Below are positions 32,725 to 45,299 of a stretch of 64,000 nucleotides of DNA, one piece after another (position 1 is the first letter of the stretch; every line of letters begins with the position of its first letter). The position numbers and the translations under genes are program-made. Source of the stretch: Gnetum montanum (lineage: Eukaryota; Streptophyta; Gnetopsida; Gnetales; Gnetaceae); NCBI GenBank assembly GCA_015680685.1, contig MNCI01026176.1:1-64000 (forward strand), read 5' to 3'. The notes beneath the pieces are model-generated. The model was not told where the DNA came from. It was given only the letters and a program-made list of their open reading frames with translations, and ran no database searches.

Positions 32725-34453
32725 ATCCTGCTTGTTATTAGAATGGGAAATATCCCCCATAACTAAATGGTTGAGCATGGCGAGGATTAATAAACGAAAG
32801 ATGAGGATCATTGCATGTTGGAAATATTGAAACTTGGTCATACTTATCTCATTGGGGTTCACACACCTAATTATAGTAAGCATAGTGGGGTAATTTATAA
32901 GATGTGGTTCCTGGGTAGAGAGTTGACCCACTATGATACTTGAGACTGTAAGATGGTATGCAAGGATCGAGATGTCATCTTCCATGGTTGTATTTATTGG
33001 GCCGTATGGTTGTTGGAGTGTTAAGTGGTGGCCCTGATGAGGTGACATGAGTCATTGGGTTCAAGAAGAAGGATGCACCACAGTGTTGGTCTTGTGCTGA
33101 GTTGGAGAATGTAGTGGCCTTGGAACTGTGTTGTCCCTTCCTATGGTCATGTCTAAAGAAGTGACGCATTTGATGTTGAGGAGGTCTCTCACTGCTGTTG
33201 AAAATAGTAGCACAAGTAACAATCGTGGGTTGTAGCTATGGGGCAAACACTTCAGGAATAGTTGGTGGTGATGTAGAAGGAGGGAAAGGATGAGAATGTT
33301 GAAATTTAGGAGAAGTGTAAGGTCCACAAGGCAGTGGTTGGGTTGAGGACATGGGTTGATAGTATTGAGGAGAATGATAATGCGGCGAGATAGAGTATGT
33401 TNNNNNNNNNNNNNNNNNNNNNNNNNNNNNNNNNNNNNNNNNNNNNNNNNNNNNNNNNNNNNNNNNNNNNNNNNNNNNNNNNNNNNNNNNNNTTTTATGC
33501 ATCCATTCCAGCATCTTATTGATCTTTGCCTTGATTTCATCTAATGATTGTTGTACTAGCAAAGATGGTTCTTCCTCCTTGAGATGGGTTGATTTCTCCT
33601 TTTTGTGATTATGGACCTTTGTTAAGTTAAGATTTTGGTCCTGTTGATGTTTTTCAAAACTTTCCCATCTAGCCATTTCTCCTTCTTCTTTTGCTACTTG
33701 CTTAATAAGCTCTTGGAATTGATGGGTTCATAGTTCATATAGTTGACCTTAGGCATACATCCCTAGGGTCTCTATTATTTCATTATGAAGCCCATCAATG
33801 ATATGGCATATTAGCCTTTCCTCGGAGAACTCATGGCCTGGACAGTTGTTTAATAGTGCATAATATCTTTCTAAGGCCATGTCTAAGGGTTCATGTTGTG
33901 CTTGTTTCCACTCTTGGATTTTTTTCCTCAAGGCTGCCACTCTTGTGTAGGTTTGATATCTTTCGTTAAAGAGTTCTACCGTTGTTGGCCAACATCGAAT
34001 TGAATTTTTTTTTAACGATCTATACCATACTTTTGATTAGCCAACGAGTGTCATTAGAAAGATCTTGAGTCTTTGCCAACCATTATCAATGTTTTTCCAT
34101 GCACAGGCATCGAAGAAGGCTTGTAAATGTTGTTGTAGATCTAAGTCATAGCCTCCTAAGAAATTGGGAAAGTTGTTTAAATCAAGCCTGGGTAGACAGC
34201 TCTCTTTACGATGCCTATGGGAGATTTCTGCAACCTCTTGTATTTGCGTTAGGCTGGTAGTGGCCAGTAGGGGTTCGTCATCATCGAGTAAGTTATGCAT
34301 TTATGTGTCGGAATGATGCTGCCTTTGTTTATGTTTATAAGAAACCCTGACCTCAGATTGCGTACTCCAATCTTCATTATCATATAATTCGTTGGTTGTC
34401 CAATGAATTTCCTCACTAGATGTGACATTATCATAGTCTTGTAGGAGAGGCAT
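32725..34453 (-). pseudogene. gag: Element C gag
   Basis: Gag reads from about 34453 (MPLLQDYDNV...) to 32725. It includes PNFLGGYDLDLQQHLQAFFDACAWKNI, VAALRKKIQEWKQ and ERYYALLNNCPGHEFSEERL, with only a few stops. This is the best-preserved Athila-type gag in the window and matches A (1930-2420) and B (42700-43336). An assembly gap of 91 Ns (33402-33492) interrupts the linker. The C-terminal part is Pro/His/Ser-rich; no clear CCHC knuckle was found. It presumably formed particles shared with or borrowed from autonomous relatives. Confidence 0.75.
33402..33492. other. Assembly gap (91 N)
   Basis: A run of N inside C's gag. The flanking reading frame (WMHK before, YSISPHY after, on the minus strand) stays in gag-like sequence, so a short piece of gag linker is missing. 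Confidence 0.95.
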
Positions 34454-34567
34454 GGTTGTGAATTTGTATGCGACTCTCTTTTTTAATTATTTCTTTCTAA
34501 AAGATATATCGTTAATTTCCTATACAATGACCTTGTATGATATAACTAATCTAGATAACTAGCACTG

Positions 34568-34585
34568 TCCTTGGCAACGATGCCA
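34568..34585 (-). other. Primer-binding site of element C
   Basis: The minus strand reads TGGCATCGTTGCCAAGGA one base after the 5' LTR. It has four transitions from the expected tRNA-Asp complement. Confidence 0.75.
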
Positions 34586-34586
34586 A

Positions 34587-35041
34587 TGATGAGTGGTGAG
34601 GTACCCCTACACTCAACCATACGAATATGAGTGCTTCATGCATGATCCGGTCGAACTTCATAGATGGACTAGTTGTGGTATCTAAATAGTTACTTGTAGA
34701 TCATAGTTCGCTATCTTCCCACCTATATTAGTATTAGCTTGTCACATATGGTTTAGTCTAAAGTAAGGTGTATGATGTGTTCCTACACTAATGCTACTTC
34801 TAGGTATGATGGAAAATAATATCAACTAAGATAGGAGAGAGAGGATGAGAGAGAATCTAAACTAGCCTAAGTGTGATAAGCATCCGTTCCTTAATCATCC
34901 GTACACATCTTGGACTTCGTGCATGACTACCACTAGGATTATCGAGCACATGACCTAGGTATGCTATTGGATTACCAAGTAGTCACACTTAAATGCTCGT
35001 GATTAAGTCGTACTGATTCTGCGTTACCAAGAGATAAGGGT
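34587..35041 (-). repeat. 5' LTR of element C, piece next to PBS
   Basis: This is the first 455 bp (plus-strand order) of C's 5' LTR. It is cut at the AGGGT target duplication (35037-35041) by element D and continues at 41614. It matches 26692-27145. Confidence 0.85.
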
Positions 35042-35366
35042 TGAAACACTGTGAAATTGCAAGATCTAAGGGGTTCAGCCAAATCCCGAAGTTCAGGTAA
35101 GGATTTGCAATATGTTGCACATCTCAGCAAGTTTTATATTTTGGCTAAGGTCCTGTTACGCTGCATTACACAGTGCAGCGTAATAGACCCCAGAAAGACT
35201 GAATAGAAACAAAGCATGCGCAGCGACAACACTTCAATTTTGAAGGTTCGCTATGTTACCTTGAATTATGCTATGCAGCGTAATGTGGCACAATGTAGCA
35301 TAACCGTAAGACAGTTTGCAGCACTAAAGACAAGGGAAGATTATGCTACGCTACGCTACACTACGT
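35042..35366 (+). repeat. Truncated 5' LTR of element D
   Basis: It aligns with the first 325 bp of the 3' LTR (40458 onward). It contains GCAGCGTAAT, ctacgctacgctac and related words that repeat in U3. It breaks off just before the TATA region. Confidence 0.8.
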
Positions 35367-35405
35367 TTCAACAAATCAAAAAAATTAATGTAACAACCTC
35401 TATTT

Positions 35406-38400
35406 TTGGCGATTTTACAAGATAATTTTCAAATGGATGCAGCTTTATTCGCACCCCTAGCCCTAATAGGCTCATATGGGGAAACTATTAGACAACTCAA
35501 CCACGCGTTGATAGGAACTGATGCTTCCCTTTGTGATACAACCATAGCAACATCGGAAATATCCCGATACTGGCCAAAACATTTGGCCTGAACCCTAGAC
35601 TTGGAGGTTGGTGATGTGATCGAGGACCCCCTCACTAAGGTCCCTATGGCTACGCAAAAAGGGAAAAGTAAAACTCTGAAGGTTAGTTTTCTCCTTGACC
35701 AACAAACGTAGAGTGGCCTAGTGCAAGTGCTCCAAAATAACGTTGTTGTATTCGCATGGTCATACGAAGACATGCCAGGTTTAGACCTGAGACTAATACA
35801 ACACAACATAGTTTTAGACCCATGCATCAAAGTAATTAAATAGAAGGCATGAAAGATTAAGGTTGAAATTGCGCTAGCAGTGTGTGATGAAATCACTAAG
35901 TTATATAAGGCTAGTTTCATTCGCGTAGTCAATTATTCAGAATGGGTATTGAATATCGTAGTTGTCTCTAAGAAAACAGGGGAAATACGCATCTGTACAG
36001 ATTTCCACGATCTGAATAAGGCCATGATTAAAGACAACTTCCCGTTATCGAGTATCGACCAACTTATCGATACAACAGCTAGCCACACGCTACTATCCTT
36101 TATGGATGATTTTTTGGGCTATAATCAAATTCGTATCAACCTAGAACATCAACTGACTACAACCTTCATGACCCCCTCGGGAACTTTATGTTACACCATG
36201 ATGCCTTTCGGGTTAAAAAACGCTGGAGAAACTTATCAACGGGCTATGACATACATCTTTAGTAATTACCTCTTAGAGAGATTGAATGACTATGTAGATA
36301 ACATAGCTATCAAATCTAAGAAGTTGGAAGATCATTCAGAAGACCTAGAGTTAATCCTTAAACAATGTCTCAAGCACGACCTACGGCTCAACCTATGAAA
36401 ATGCGTATTTGGAGTCAAGATCGGGTGCATGTTGGGATTTGTGGTATCGGAGACTGGCATCCGAGTCGACCCTGACAAGGTTAAAGCCATCGTTAATTTA
36501 ACACATCCTACAAACCTCAAAGAACTACGTGGGTTGTAGGGTAGGCTGCAATTTATTAGACGGTTCATTTCAAAATTAACAAATAAATTATATCCTATGC
36601 AACATCTGCTTAAGAAGGGTTTTAACTTTGAATGGACCGACGACTACCAGCATGAATTTGACAATCTAAAGAAAGAGCTACTACACTTGCCAACAGTTTT
36701 CCCGCCACAAAGGGATCAACCTTTTTATATTTACCTGGCAAGCTCAGACGTGTCTATAGCTACATTATTGTACCAAAAAATGAATGATGGGTCAGAAGCC
36801 CCTATCTACTATCTAAGTCATGCTCTATTTGCATACAAAACGAGATACAATGAAGTAGAGTGTAACTGTTTGGCATTGGTTTTTGCACTAAAAAAATGTT
36901 GACACTATCTTTTCCACAGCCAGGTCAATATAATTTGCAAAAATAATGTTTTGTGGGCTATCACAAATAATTTGTACCAGAGTAGTAGGATAGCTCGTTG
37001 GAAAGCCATCACAACCAAGTTTGACTTACATTACGCTAGTCAATCTTCCACCAAGGGTCAAGCCATAGCTAACCAGCTCGCAACATCTCCTATTAACAAT
37101 CAAGCTATGATAGAACCAAAATTTTCTGATGAACATGTATATAGTTTAAGATTCATGTCAACAGGCCTCAGAGCCACATTATATTTTGATGGGGCTTCAA
37201 CAACCAAAGGTGGCAGTGATGCCACCATCATTATGCTCTCCCCTGAAGATGTTCACCCATTGGCTTACTGCCTAGTGTTTCCCTGTACGAACAATGTGGC
37301 AAAGTTCGAGGGGCTTCTCAGGGGACTGCTAATAGCTAGAGACCTCAACATTCAACACCTGGAAATCCAAGGCGATTCGATGCTTGTCATCAATCAAATC
37401 ATAGGGGTCTACGCCTACAAATCTATGCATCTATAGCCCTATTGAGATATGGCTAAAGATCTTCTAAAGTAATTCGCAACCATCGACGTCCAACACATGT
37501 GACATAACGAGAACACAGTTGCCGATGCACTAGTCACACTTTTTCTTGCCACCTTGTTCGCCTTAATGATGGAATGTATAGACCCTGTCATTCAAGCGGA
37601 GCAAATCTCTTCATTAAGCACAGAAGGAATGCTAGAATGGTATGACAACATTAAGGTTTACCTTCTTCATAGTGAACCACTGCATGAGCTAACACCTGCA
37701 CAAAAAGATGCAGTCCACAAGCGTGCCAAGCAATATGTCATCATTGGAGATAGTACTCTATGTAGACGCTCTTTTGATGAGGTATTGCTAACCTGTGTTA
37801 ATAACGACCAAGTGCAACGGATAGTTAGCAAAGTCCATGAGGGACTATGTGGAGGACACATAGCCCCACGAGCCATGGCCACTAAAATCAGATGCTTAAG
37901 GTATTATTGGCCATACATGGAATGAGACTGCCTTACCAGGGTTAAGATATGTGATACATGCCAACGTTACGCAAATCTAATACACGTGTCACCAACTAAG
38001 TTGCATACTACACAGATCACTTGGCCATTCCAACAATGGGAACTAGACATTATAGGCCTCATTACACCTAAGTCTTTCGCAGGACATAGCTTCATTATCA
38101 CCACCACTGAGTACTTCACGAAGTTGGTCGAGGCTATTCCCCTATGAAAGATTACATCTCAACAGGTTTTCCATTTTATCTTGGACAATATAGTAACCAA
38201 GTTTGGGCTTCCCATGACTATTGTGACTGACAACAGACCACAATTTAGTAGTACCGAAACCAAATCTTTCTGTAGTAACCTTGGTATCAAGCAATCTTTT
38301 TCCTCACCCTATTACCCATAAGCAAATGATCAAGAAGAAGCAATAAACAAGGTGGTCATCAATTTTCTCAAAAATATGCTCACCAGCAATAAAAAATGAT

Positions 38401-38880
38401 GGCATGAAAAAATCCTCTATGTGCTATGGGCTTATCGTACGACATGCAAAACAACCACCTGTAGGACACCCTACAGCCTAGTCTATGGATCTAAAGTAGT
38501 GTTGCCCCTATAACTATAGGTTACCTCACTACGAATGGTCCTTTCCAAGGTTCTAAATGAAACTCAACATAACGAGTACAAGATTGTGAATTTAGACTTA
38601 GTAGAGGAGAAATGCATCCAGATGCTCGACACCATCGAAAGATATCAGGACAGGTAGAAACAAAAGCATCGTCACAACCTACATCAACTACCTATTAAGG
38701 AAGGAGATTTAGTTCTTAAGGCCGTTTGTGAACTAGTAGGCAAATTCTCTACAAACTAGGAAGGCCCTTTCCTGGTCATCAGTGCATACAACAATGGAGC
38801 ATTGAGGTTAGCGGATATCGACAACAACGAGCTACCAAACCTGGTGAACCGTACGTACCTGAAGTAGTACCACATCTAGA
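35406..38880 (+). pseudogene. pol: Element D pol (RT, RNase H, second RNase H, integrase)
   Basis: In order: a pre-RT linker (FAWSYEDMPGLDLRLIQHNIV), RT at 35880-36400 with RICTDFHDLNKA, LLSFMDDFLGYNQIRI and LNDYVDNIAIKS, RNase H (36597-36902), second RNase H (36951-37436, LYFDGAST, QGDSMLVINQI), integrase zinc module (HEGLCGGH) and catalytic core (ELDIIGLI, IVTDNRPQFSS, then E in QEEAINK). The YxDD box is YVDN, so the RT is inactive. About fifteen stops are spread over the region. A GPF-type segment (EGPFLVISAYNNGALRLAD) precedes the end near 38880. Confidence 0.85.
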
Positions 38881-40442
38881 CATTGGCTCGACTCAAACAC
38901 AAGGTAACAATCATCTGCTACCATGTAAGACTGGTAGTGTTGTACATGTCCGCTATGACATAAAACTAGCACTTCTTGCACACGTCCACCACGACGCTAA
39001 ACTAGCAAAATCTTTGACCATCAGCCATGACGCAAAACTAGCAAGGAAAGTGTCCGTCTATTGAGACGTTAAACCAGCACAGACTTGTCCCTGGGTCACA
39101 ACACAAAATTGACGCCCACAGAACTATCTAATGGGACCATAAACTAGCTCTTCCGTCATCTGCTACGACGCAAAACTAGCACACTTCAGTTCGCCCATAC
39201 TTTAAACTAGGAACATGGTCTGCTGGGACTTAAAACCAGCAACAGCGGTCCACCAGGACTTAAAACTGGACTTTGCCAACCAAAAATACATGAAGCAAGT
39301 GAGCATGATCACTCTTACACGACATCCTTGCCAGACAGAACGGGTAGGGCGTTGGGACAGACACAACGTCGCTACCCTACTAGCATCCTACTGATTCCTC
39401 GGATATGCCGAAGGGCATACTACTAACCCCTTAGAGATGTGGCTATGAAAGCCACTCTGTAGTTGCAGCTCCTGGGGTCAGCTTCGCTGTTCGGAGCCCC
39501 AAGGAAACTATGGTCATCCATGACCTTGGCAGCCTCCACCCATTGTTACCATCAGACTCTAGCCTAGCAGATTCATCTAACTAGTTCTTTGCCAAGTTGG
39601 TTGGATAAGATGAGTCTGGTTGTCGATGGTGAAATCTTGGACCACGGCATCAACGTTGGGACCCTCGCCTCTCACTACGATTCCTTCTCCATGGCCTTCT
39701 CTCTCCTTCTCACTTTGGACAACACTTGTTTTAACAACCTCCTTAGCGATTAGGATGATTGCTTTAGTTATCTATTCTTTGTTATGTTTGCAGGTTACTT
39801 GTTACGATAACGTTGTTCAAGAATGCATTGGCGTCAACAACGTTCTGAGGTGGCTACTCAGACTAGCCTAGCTACTTGGGAGTGCAAACCCTACCTTCCG
39901 CTCCATCAGACACCTTATCCCACTTTATCCTTTCTTCATCCTTACAATCACCCTTACCCCCTCCCTCTATTTGTACAGAATGTGAGCATACACAAAAGTC
40001 TTTCACACATGTATTATCATCATGTCCATGAACTGGCGTAACCCAACTTGCCTCATGGAGCGCAAGTTCAAAAAAAAATAGGCAATGCTAGGCAAAATGG
40101 ATGTAAAAAAACTCATCTAGGTCATACGGGTGTAACACAACTCACCCATGCAAAGCCCTTCGTATTGAGTATAGCAGCGTAACTTCTCGGGAAAATACCC
40201 TCTAAAAGATGTCCAATAACATGTTAGCGAAATTTTCCTACTCACATGCTTGAGTCTTCCCCGAACCTCATTCCTCTCACTTATTTAAGATCCCACCTAT
40301 ACTCCTTATGCCCCCCACCTTCGCACTTCCAGGTTTGACAACGTGACATCTGAGGAGCTGCTAACGAATGTGTTGGTGCCTTCACCTCTATGGTGTTTTG
40401 TATTCTTTGTCGACATCCTTCAGGCTAGCCCTCTAAACATCA
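38881..40442 (+). other. 3' untranslated region of element D with degenerate repeats
   Basis: 38930-39260 holds about nine loose copies, roughly 35-45 bp apart, of a word like CAYGACGCTAAACTAGCA, related to the reverse complement of E's satellite unit. 39611-39751 is a 46-codon open piece (MSLVVDGEILDHGINVGTLA...) followed by a 'tttgcag|GTTAC' acceptor-like site, possibly a remnant of an additional gene; I do not recognise it. The rest shows nothing. Confidence 0.5.
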
Positions 40443-40457
40443 ACAAAGAGGGGCCAT
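40443..40457 (+). other. Polypurine tract of element D
   Basis: acaaagaggggccat directly precedes the 3' LTR. It is the same as E's PPT (AACAAAGAGGGGCCAA), with a degenerate hairpin upstream (ctttgtcgacat at 40408 against atcaacaaag). Confidence 0.75.
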
Positions 40458-41608
40458 TGAAACACTGTGAAATTGCAAGATCTAAGTGGTTTAGCCAAAT
40501 ACCGAAGTTCAGGCAAGGATTTGCAATATGTTGCGCATCTCAGCAAGTTTTCTTTTTTGGCTAAGGGCCTGTTATGCCGCATTACGTAGTGTAGCGTAAT
40601 AGACCCCAAAAATACTGAACAGAAATAAAGGATGTGTAGCGACAACACTTCAATTTTGAAGGTTCGCTATGTTACGCTGAATTACGCTATGCAGCGTAAT
40701 GTGGCACAATGCAGCATAACCGTAAGATAGTTTTTAGCACTAAAGACAAGGGCAGATTATGCTACACTATGTTTTGGAGCGTAGTGTAGAGTAATGTGGC
40801 CCACTTCAGCTATTGCACATCAAGTCAATGGTATTTTGTGGGTTCGGGACATGAGTCATCTAAACTATGTTCTCCTCCTGATCCTAATCTTATAAATACC
40901 TCAGCAAACAATGCTCAAGGGGTTGGCAAGTTTAGTAATTCTAGAGCAAGAAAGTTGGCAGTTTTTGAAAATTTTTTGATGGTCCTAGTAGAGATTGGCG
41001 AGAAGAAAAGAAATAATTGACAATAGAAGAATACCGACGATGATAGAGAGAAGATTTTGGTCAGAGATTCCAAGCTAGCAAGAACTTTTCTTCGAGCCTA
41101 ACTTCCTTGCACCCAGATTTGGCTAGTGAACAAGGTAGATTGACCTTTGCTTTTTTAATCTCTAAGTAGCTTCTTATTGGTGGTAGATACTTCGTCCAAA
41201 CCAAAGCCTACTTGTAAACCCCTTTGTATTCTTCATTTTTTATTTATAAGGTGGATCCCGAATCTTGGGATCGTGCATATTTCAGATCTAATTCACTGTG
41301 CCTTGTTTACATTGAATTTTATGATCATTTTGCATAGTTTACATTACCTTCATTATCTTCAAGATTCGATCTTGTAACAGATCTCATTTTCTCGTAAATA
41401 GACAACGTATTTTCACATCAAATCGTCACCTCGTCGTATGATTGTTGACAAGTTTACTGACTAAGTAAGTCCCTGTCTGATTGACCAGACCATTCAGGGC
41501 ACCTCGAATTCATTTCTCCAGCATAGCCCTTACATCGATCCGGGGTTAAAACTGTGTACACGGAAATCCCCTTGGTGTTTCCAGCAACCAACATTTTCCA
41601 TCGTTACA
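40458..41608 (+). repeat. 3' LTR of element D
   Basis: An 1151-bp LTR, TGAAACAC...GTTACA. U3 contains many GCAGCGTAAT/GTAGCGTAAT words (40565-40800), then a TATA box (cttataaatacc, about 40888-40899). The start matches the truncated 5' LTR, with mainly transition differences. Confidence 0.85.
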
Positions 41609-42009
41609 AGGGTAGAGAGATATTAACTAAGAAAGAAAGAAATAATAATAATAATTAAATAATTAAGCTAAGTGGATGTTGCAATGATAAAGTAATCTCG
41701 ATCTTTATTTTTGGTCATGTGCATGTCCAAGTACATCACACTCGAATAAGGATGCTATACAATTACAATCATCACACTGCGGGCATGCACTAGGAGAAAG
41801 GGTTGAGAGGAGAAACTAACAAAAAGGCCCTACCTTAATACTAAAAACTAGCTCCTTAACCAAATCTTCCTACCTATTATTTATAGATGATGAGAAAAAT
41901 CGTAATATCGCGTATCCAATATCACGTCTAGGCTGTGATATCGCATACGGAATATCACATATGAGATATTGTGGATGCAACATCACAGCCAACAATTCAT
42001 GACTCATTA
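41609..42009 (-). repeat. 5' LTR of element C, distal piece
   Basis: The first five bases are D's target duplication AGGGT. 41614-42009 supplies the remaining 396 bp of C's LTR, including the TATA box (ttatttatag, about 41876-41885) and the palindromic U3 words (41890-41990). It ends catta, with a C-to-T change from the expected catca. The duplication GCCTC follows. Confidence 0.85.
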
Positions 42010-44400
42010 GCCTCTCAACCAATTTGTTCCTGGAATTCTACTTTAAACTTTTAAGAGGTTGGACATATAGGACCTCCATGATGAATACATTGTGTAGGAT
42101 CATGACGATTAGGACTACCATCCCATAGAAACACAATGCAAACGAGATCAAAACTAGGAGAAGCACCATGAAGCTACGAAAGGAAAATAGTTTACTAATC
42201 CCTTGTTCTTATTGAACTAAGACAACAATAAGGATCTTTCCTCTAGAGGTTCTCAACATGAAGATTTTCCATCCCTTGACTTTGATGAAGGGGGTTTGAA
42301 CTTGCATCTACAGTCCACTATCAATAATCTAAGTTTAGGCAAAAGTGGAAGTCAAGGAAAGGGCTTAGGAAAGCATCATGATGATAGAAAACCTTATGAT
42401 CATGGTCATGAAAAGTAGAGAGAAGGTGGTAGAAATTGTGGTGGTGGCAGTTCTCCTCCCTCTTTACCATCTTCATCTGCATCTTCCTCTTCATCCTTCG
42501 AATTTGATTGAAACAATAGGGGAAGCAATTGTGATGGAGGTGAATTGTGGGACAATGATCTTAGGCCCTGCCATGATTAAAGGGGTAGCAGGGGAAATCA
42601 TAGGCATAATCAAAATCATGATGATGATGAGACCTTGTTGGCAACTCGAAGCATGTTGAACATTCTAGAGGTAATCAAGATTCTAACTAGGCATGTGAAA
42701 GCTAGCAAAATCAAGTGGTTGGATGTGAAAAATATCCTTAGATTTGAAGAGGAATATAACTTAGATTCATAGACCCATCTTCAAGTCTTTCATAATGCTT
42801 GTGCCTTGCAAAACATAGAAAATAACTAGTAGAAACTTAAGTTGTTCCTGAGGACACTTATAAAAGAAGCAGAAAGTTGGTACTACTCCTTGGAGCTAAA
42901 ATCAATTCATAGATAGAGTATGATGCTTGAGCTATTCAATGATAAATATCAAATATACTCTAGAGTGTCCAATTTGAGAAAGTAAATCCAAGGATGGTGA
43001 AAAGGAATACATGAACCCTTGGATAAGGCCAGGGGTAGGTATTATTCCCTTTTACATAAATGTCCTAGTCATGGTTATTCCGAAAGGGAGTAGCTTCACC
43101 ATACTATAGATGGGATTTGATCAAAAATGAGAAGAACTCTTGGGGTCTATGCCCAAGGAAGATTTTCAAAACTAAGAGCCCATCAGATTCAAAGGCTAAT
43201 TAAGCAAGTTGCAAAAGAAAAAGGTGAGTTGCAAAAACAAGATAGTGTTGAAGAGCATAATTGGGATCCTTCCATTAGAAAAAGAGAGGTTCGATTTTGT
43301 GATAATGAGGAGGTACCACTTGATGAAATGGTGTAGCTAAAAACCTTTTCAATTTAAAAATAAATGTTTGAAATTTTGGCTAAGGTTAACAAAATGTGGA
43401 AATCATTGGATGAAAAATTTCAAACTGCTTTAAAAATTGTAGAAGAATCCAAAGAACAAGGTAGTGATTGTGACTGCAGGAGAAGAAAAGAAGCTAAACA
43501 TGCCTAAAAAAAGGATAAGGATAAGTGTATAGTAGTAGAAGAGGTTGTGGAGTCAAAATTAGATGATGGTGATGGGTGTGGCATCTACCAATATGAACAT
43601 CCTAAGGGATGTTGCCTTGTTGTGTTGCACTTATAAGAATTTGGGATGTATGCTCTGAAAACTAAACTAGCACAAAGGTAAGCACCCAAAAGGTTGCCTT
43701 ATTGTCAAGGAAACCCAAGGTAGTTCCACCAACAACAACAAGCTTATTATCCAAGTGGATATCCACCACAATTGTATGAGTAGTATTAGCAGTGGAAACA
43801 TCCACAATCTTCAGGGATGCCACCACCAAGGTAGTAGTGCCCTTATAGAAAGCCATATTTGTATGGGTACTATGTTTAACTACCAATGTCCCCACATGAA
43901 TCTTCTAGTCACGCTCCTTTTTAACATCACTAGTACCCTTTAGAGTATTACAAAACTCATTCTCTATCTCCTAGAGGGGAATCCCCATATCATTATCACC
44001 CTCCCCAGACTTCAACACATGTTCCTCCACCCTCAACTCAATTACCACGTACTCCATCCATGCAGGGAAAAATTCCTATATAGTTGCAGCAATGTAATGC
44101 TACTAGGGTTGTTAACTTACAATCAGCTACTTAGTCGAGTGGTTTGAAACCTAGATCCTGTAAAAGACCATTCTTCCAAACCAATAGTCCTACTAAGCCC
44201 TCACATGCTTATGTGGCTAGTCACCCTATGTCTCCTTCATACTCTACATCCATTTCTTTTGAGAGCACTTCAAATCAAATGTTACCGAAGATCCACACTA
44301 TCATGTTAATCCACAATATATTTGATTGGATCAAGGTTGGAAATCTTCCAAGGAATAGAGTTGATCTTGGAACTCTACTCATCTACTTGCAGATTGTTGG
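42010..44400 (+). pseudogene. gag: Element B gag, main part after element C
   Basis: Starting with C's target duplication, the gag frame resumes. The capsid is readable at 42700-43336: DSxTHLQVFHNACALQNIE, ESWYYSLELKSIH, RYYSLLHKCPSHGYSE and an open 69-codon end (MRRTLGVYAQGRFSKL...). A Lys/Glu-rich region follows, with the block DGDGCGIYQYEHPKGC (shared with A at 2810-2850), then a Gln/Tyr/Pro-rich tail. There are many stops. Confidence 0.7.
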
Positions 44401-44760
44401 AAATGAGTCATGTGAGGCTCTTCTTAATCAAGTTCTAGTGTTAATATGATTTCTCACAAAATGTACAATGCTTGGGACCTACCTCCTCTCAAGAAGAATA
44501 ACATCTATTTAAAATTGGTAAATTAGTCCATCACTATTCCTTTGGGACTAGTGAAGGACATTGTAATCACCATTTGTGGGTGGTTGTATCTTGTTGATTT
44601 CCTAGTAATCAAAATTGATAACTGCAATGGGAACTTCCCAATCATTATGGAAAGGATTAGGTTTAGCACTGTTGTTGCACAAATGAACATCAAACATCTT
44701 TCCTTGGAGATTTCCAAGGAAAATGCGTTTAGAAAGATTGAGAAGAAGTGAGTTCCATGC
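44401..44760 (+). pseudogene. pol: Element B protease remnant
   Basis: After CEALLN, a frame slip brings the sequence into SSVNMISHKMYNAWDLPPLKKNNIYL, then PLGLVKDIVITICGWLYLVDFLVIKID. This is the active-site loop and body of an Athila-type aspartic protease. The catalytic Asp codon (expected before L/Q-G-A/S-S) reads AAT (Asn), a G-to-A change. Proteolysis would be lost. Confidence 0.6.
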
Positions 44761-45299
44761 ATCGCATATAGTAACACAAGGTGCCACTGTGTGTAGAAAC
44801 TATGGTCTATTAAAAGCACAACAATCAAAGCATGTAGACAGTATGTAGATGAATTTGAAATTCAAAAATGCTTGTAGGTAGCAGCCATAAAATAGGAGGA
44901 CATCCAATGGCTGACAATTGATTTTGAAAGTAGCACACTTTGCATGGAACTTATTGAGAACCTAATTTGTGCCTATGTTAAAGGCATGGATGAATTGTAG
45001 CAAGTTCATCACCAACTCTCTTACAATGAACTTGATGATGCTACTTAGGAAGATTTGGAAATTCCTGACAGTTTTAAACAAGAGCCATTAAAGTTAAAAA
45101 CTCTACTTATTGGCATGTAATATGCATTTTTGAAAAATGACAAGCTAGTAATATTCAATGCTAACCTTACTCTAGAGCAAAAAAGGATGCTATTGAAGGT
45201 GGTCAAAAAATGGCTAACAACCTTTACTTAGTCATATCTTGAACTCATAAGGATTGCTTCTAGGATATGCTAGCATCACATCTCTACCAATTTGGCCAT

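Larger units (their letters stand above)
35042..41608 (+). mobile_element. Truncated Tat-like retrotransposon D nested in C's LTR
   Basis: It begins TGAAACACTG and ends CGTTACA, flanked by perfect 5-bp duplications AGGGT (35037-35041 and 41609-41613). The 3' LTR is 40458-41608. The 5' LTR keeps only about the first 325 bp (35042-35366). A deletion has removed the rest of the 5' LTR, PBS, gag, protease and the start of pol. What remains is RT-RNase H-second RNase H-integrase, a 3' UTR with repeats, PPT and LTR. It shares PPT, LTR start and pol with element E. Confidence 0.88.
26692..42009 (-). mobile_element. Non-autonomous Athila-like element C (gag + extra ORF, no pol)
   Basis: A minus-strand element with LTRs at 26692-27542 and 34587-35041 joined to 41614-42009, and a perfect 5-bp target duplication GCCTC (26687-26691 and 42010-42014). 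Both LTRs are exactly 851 bp once element D (35042-41608) is removed. The internal region 27543-34586 (7 kb) has gag, an internal promoter-like module and the extra ORF. No RT, RNase H or integrase motif is found, so it would have depended on another element for these. Confidence 0.88.

Noticed and set aside
34568-34585. tRNA-Asp gene, because of the match to its 3' end
   Set aside because: Only 18 bases match, and they sit exactly one base after an LTR end with no cloverleaf around them, so they are a primer-binding site.
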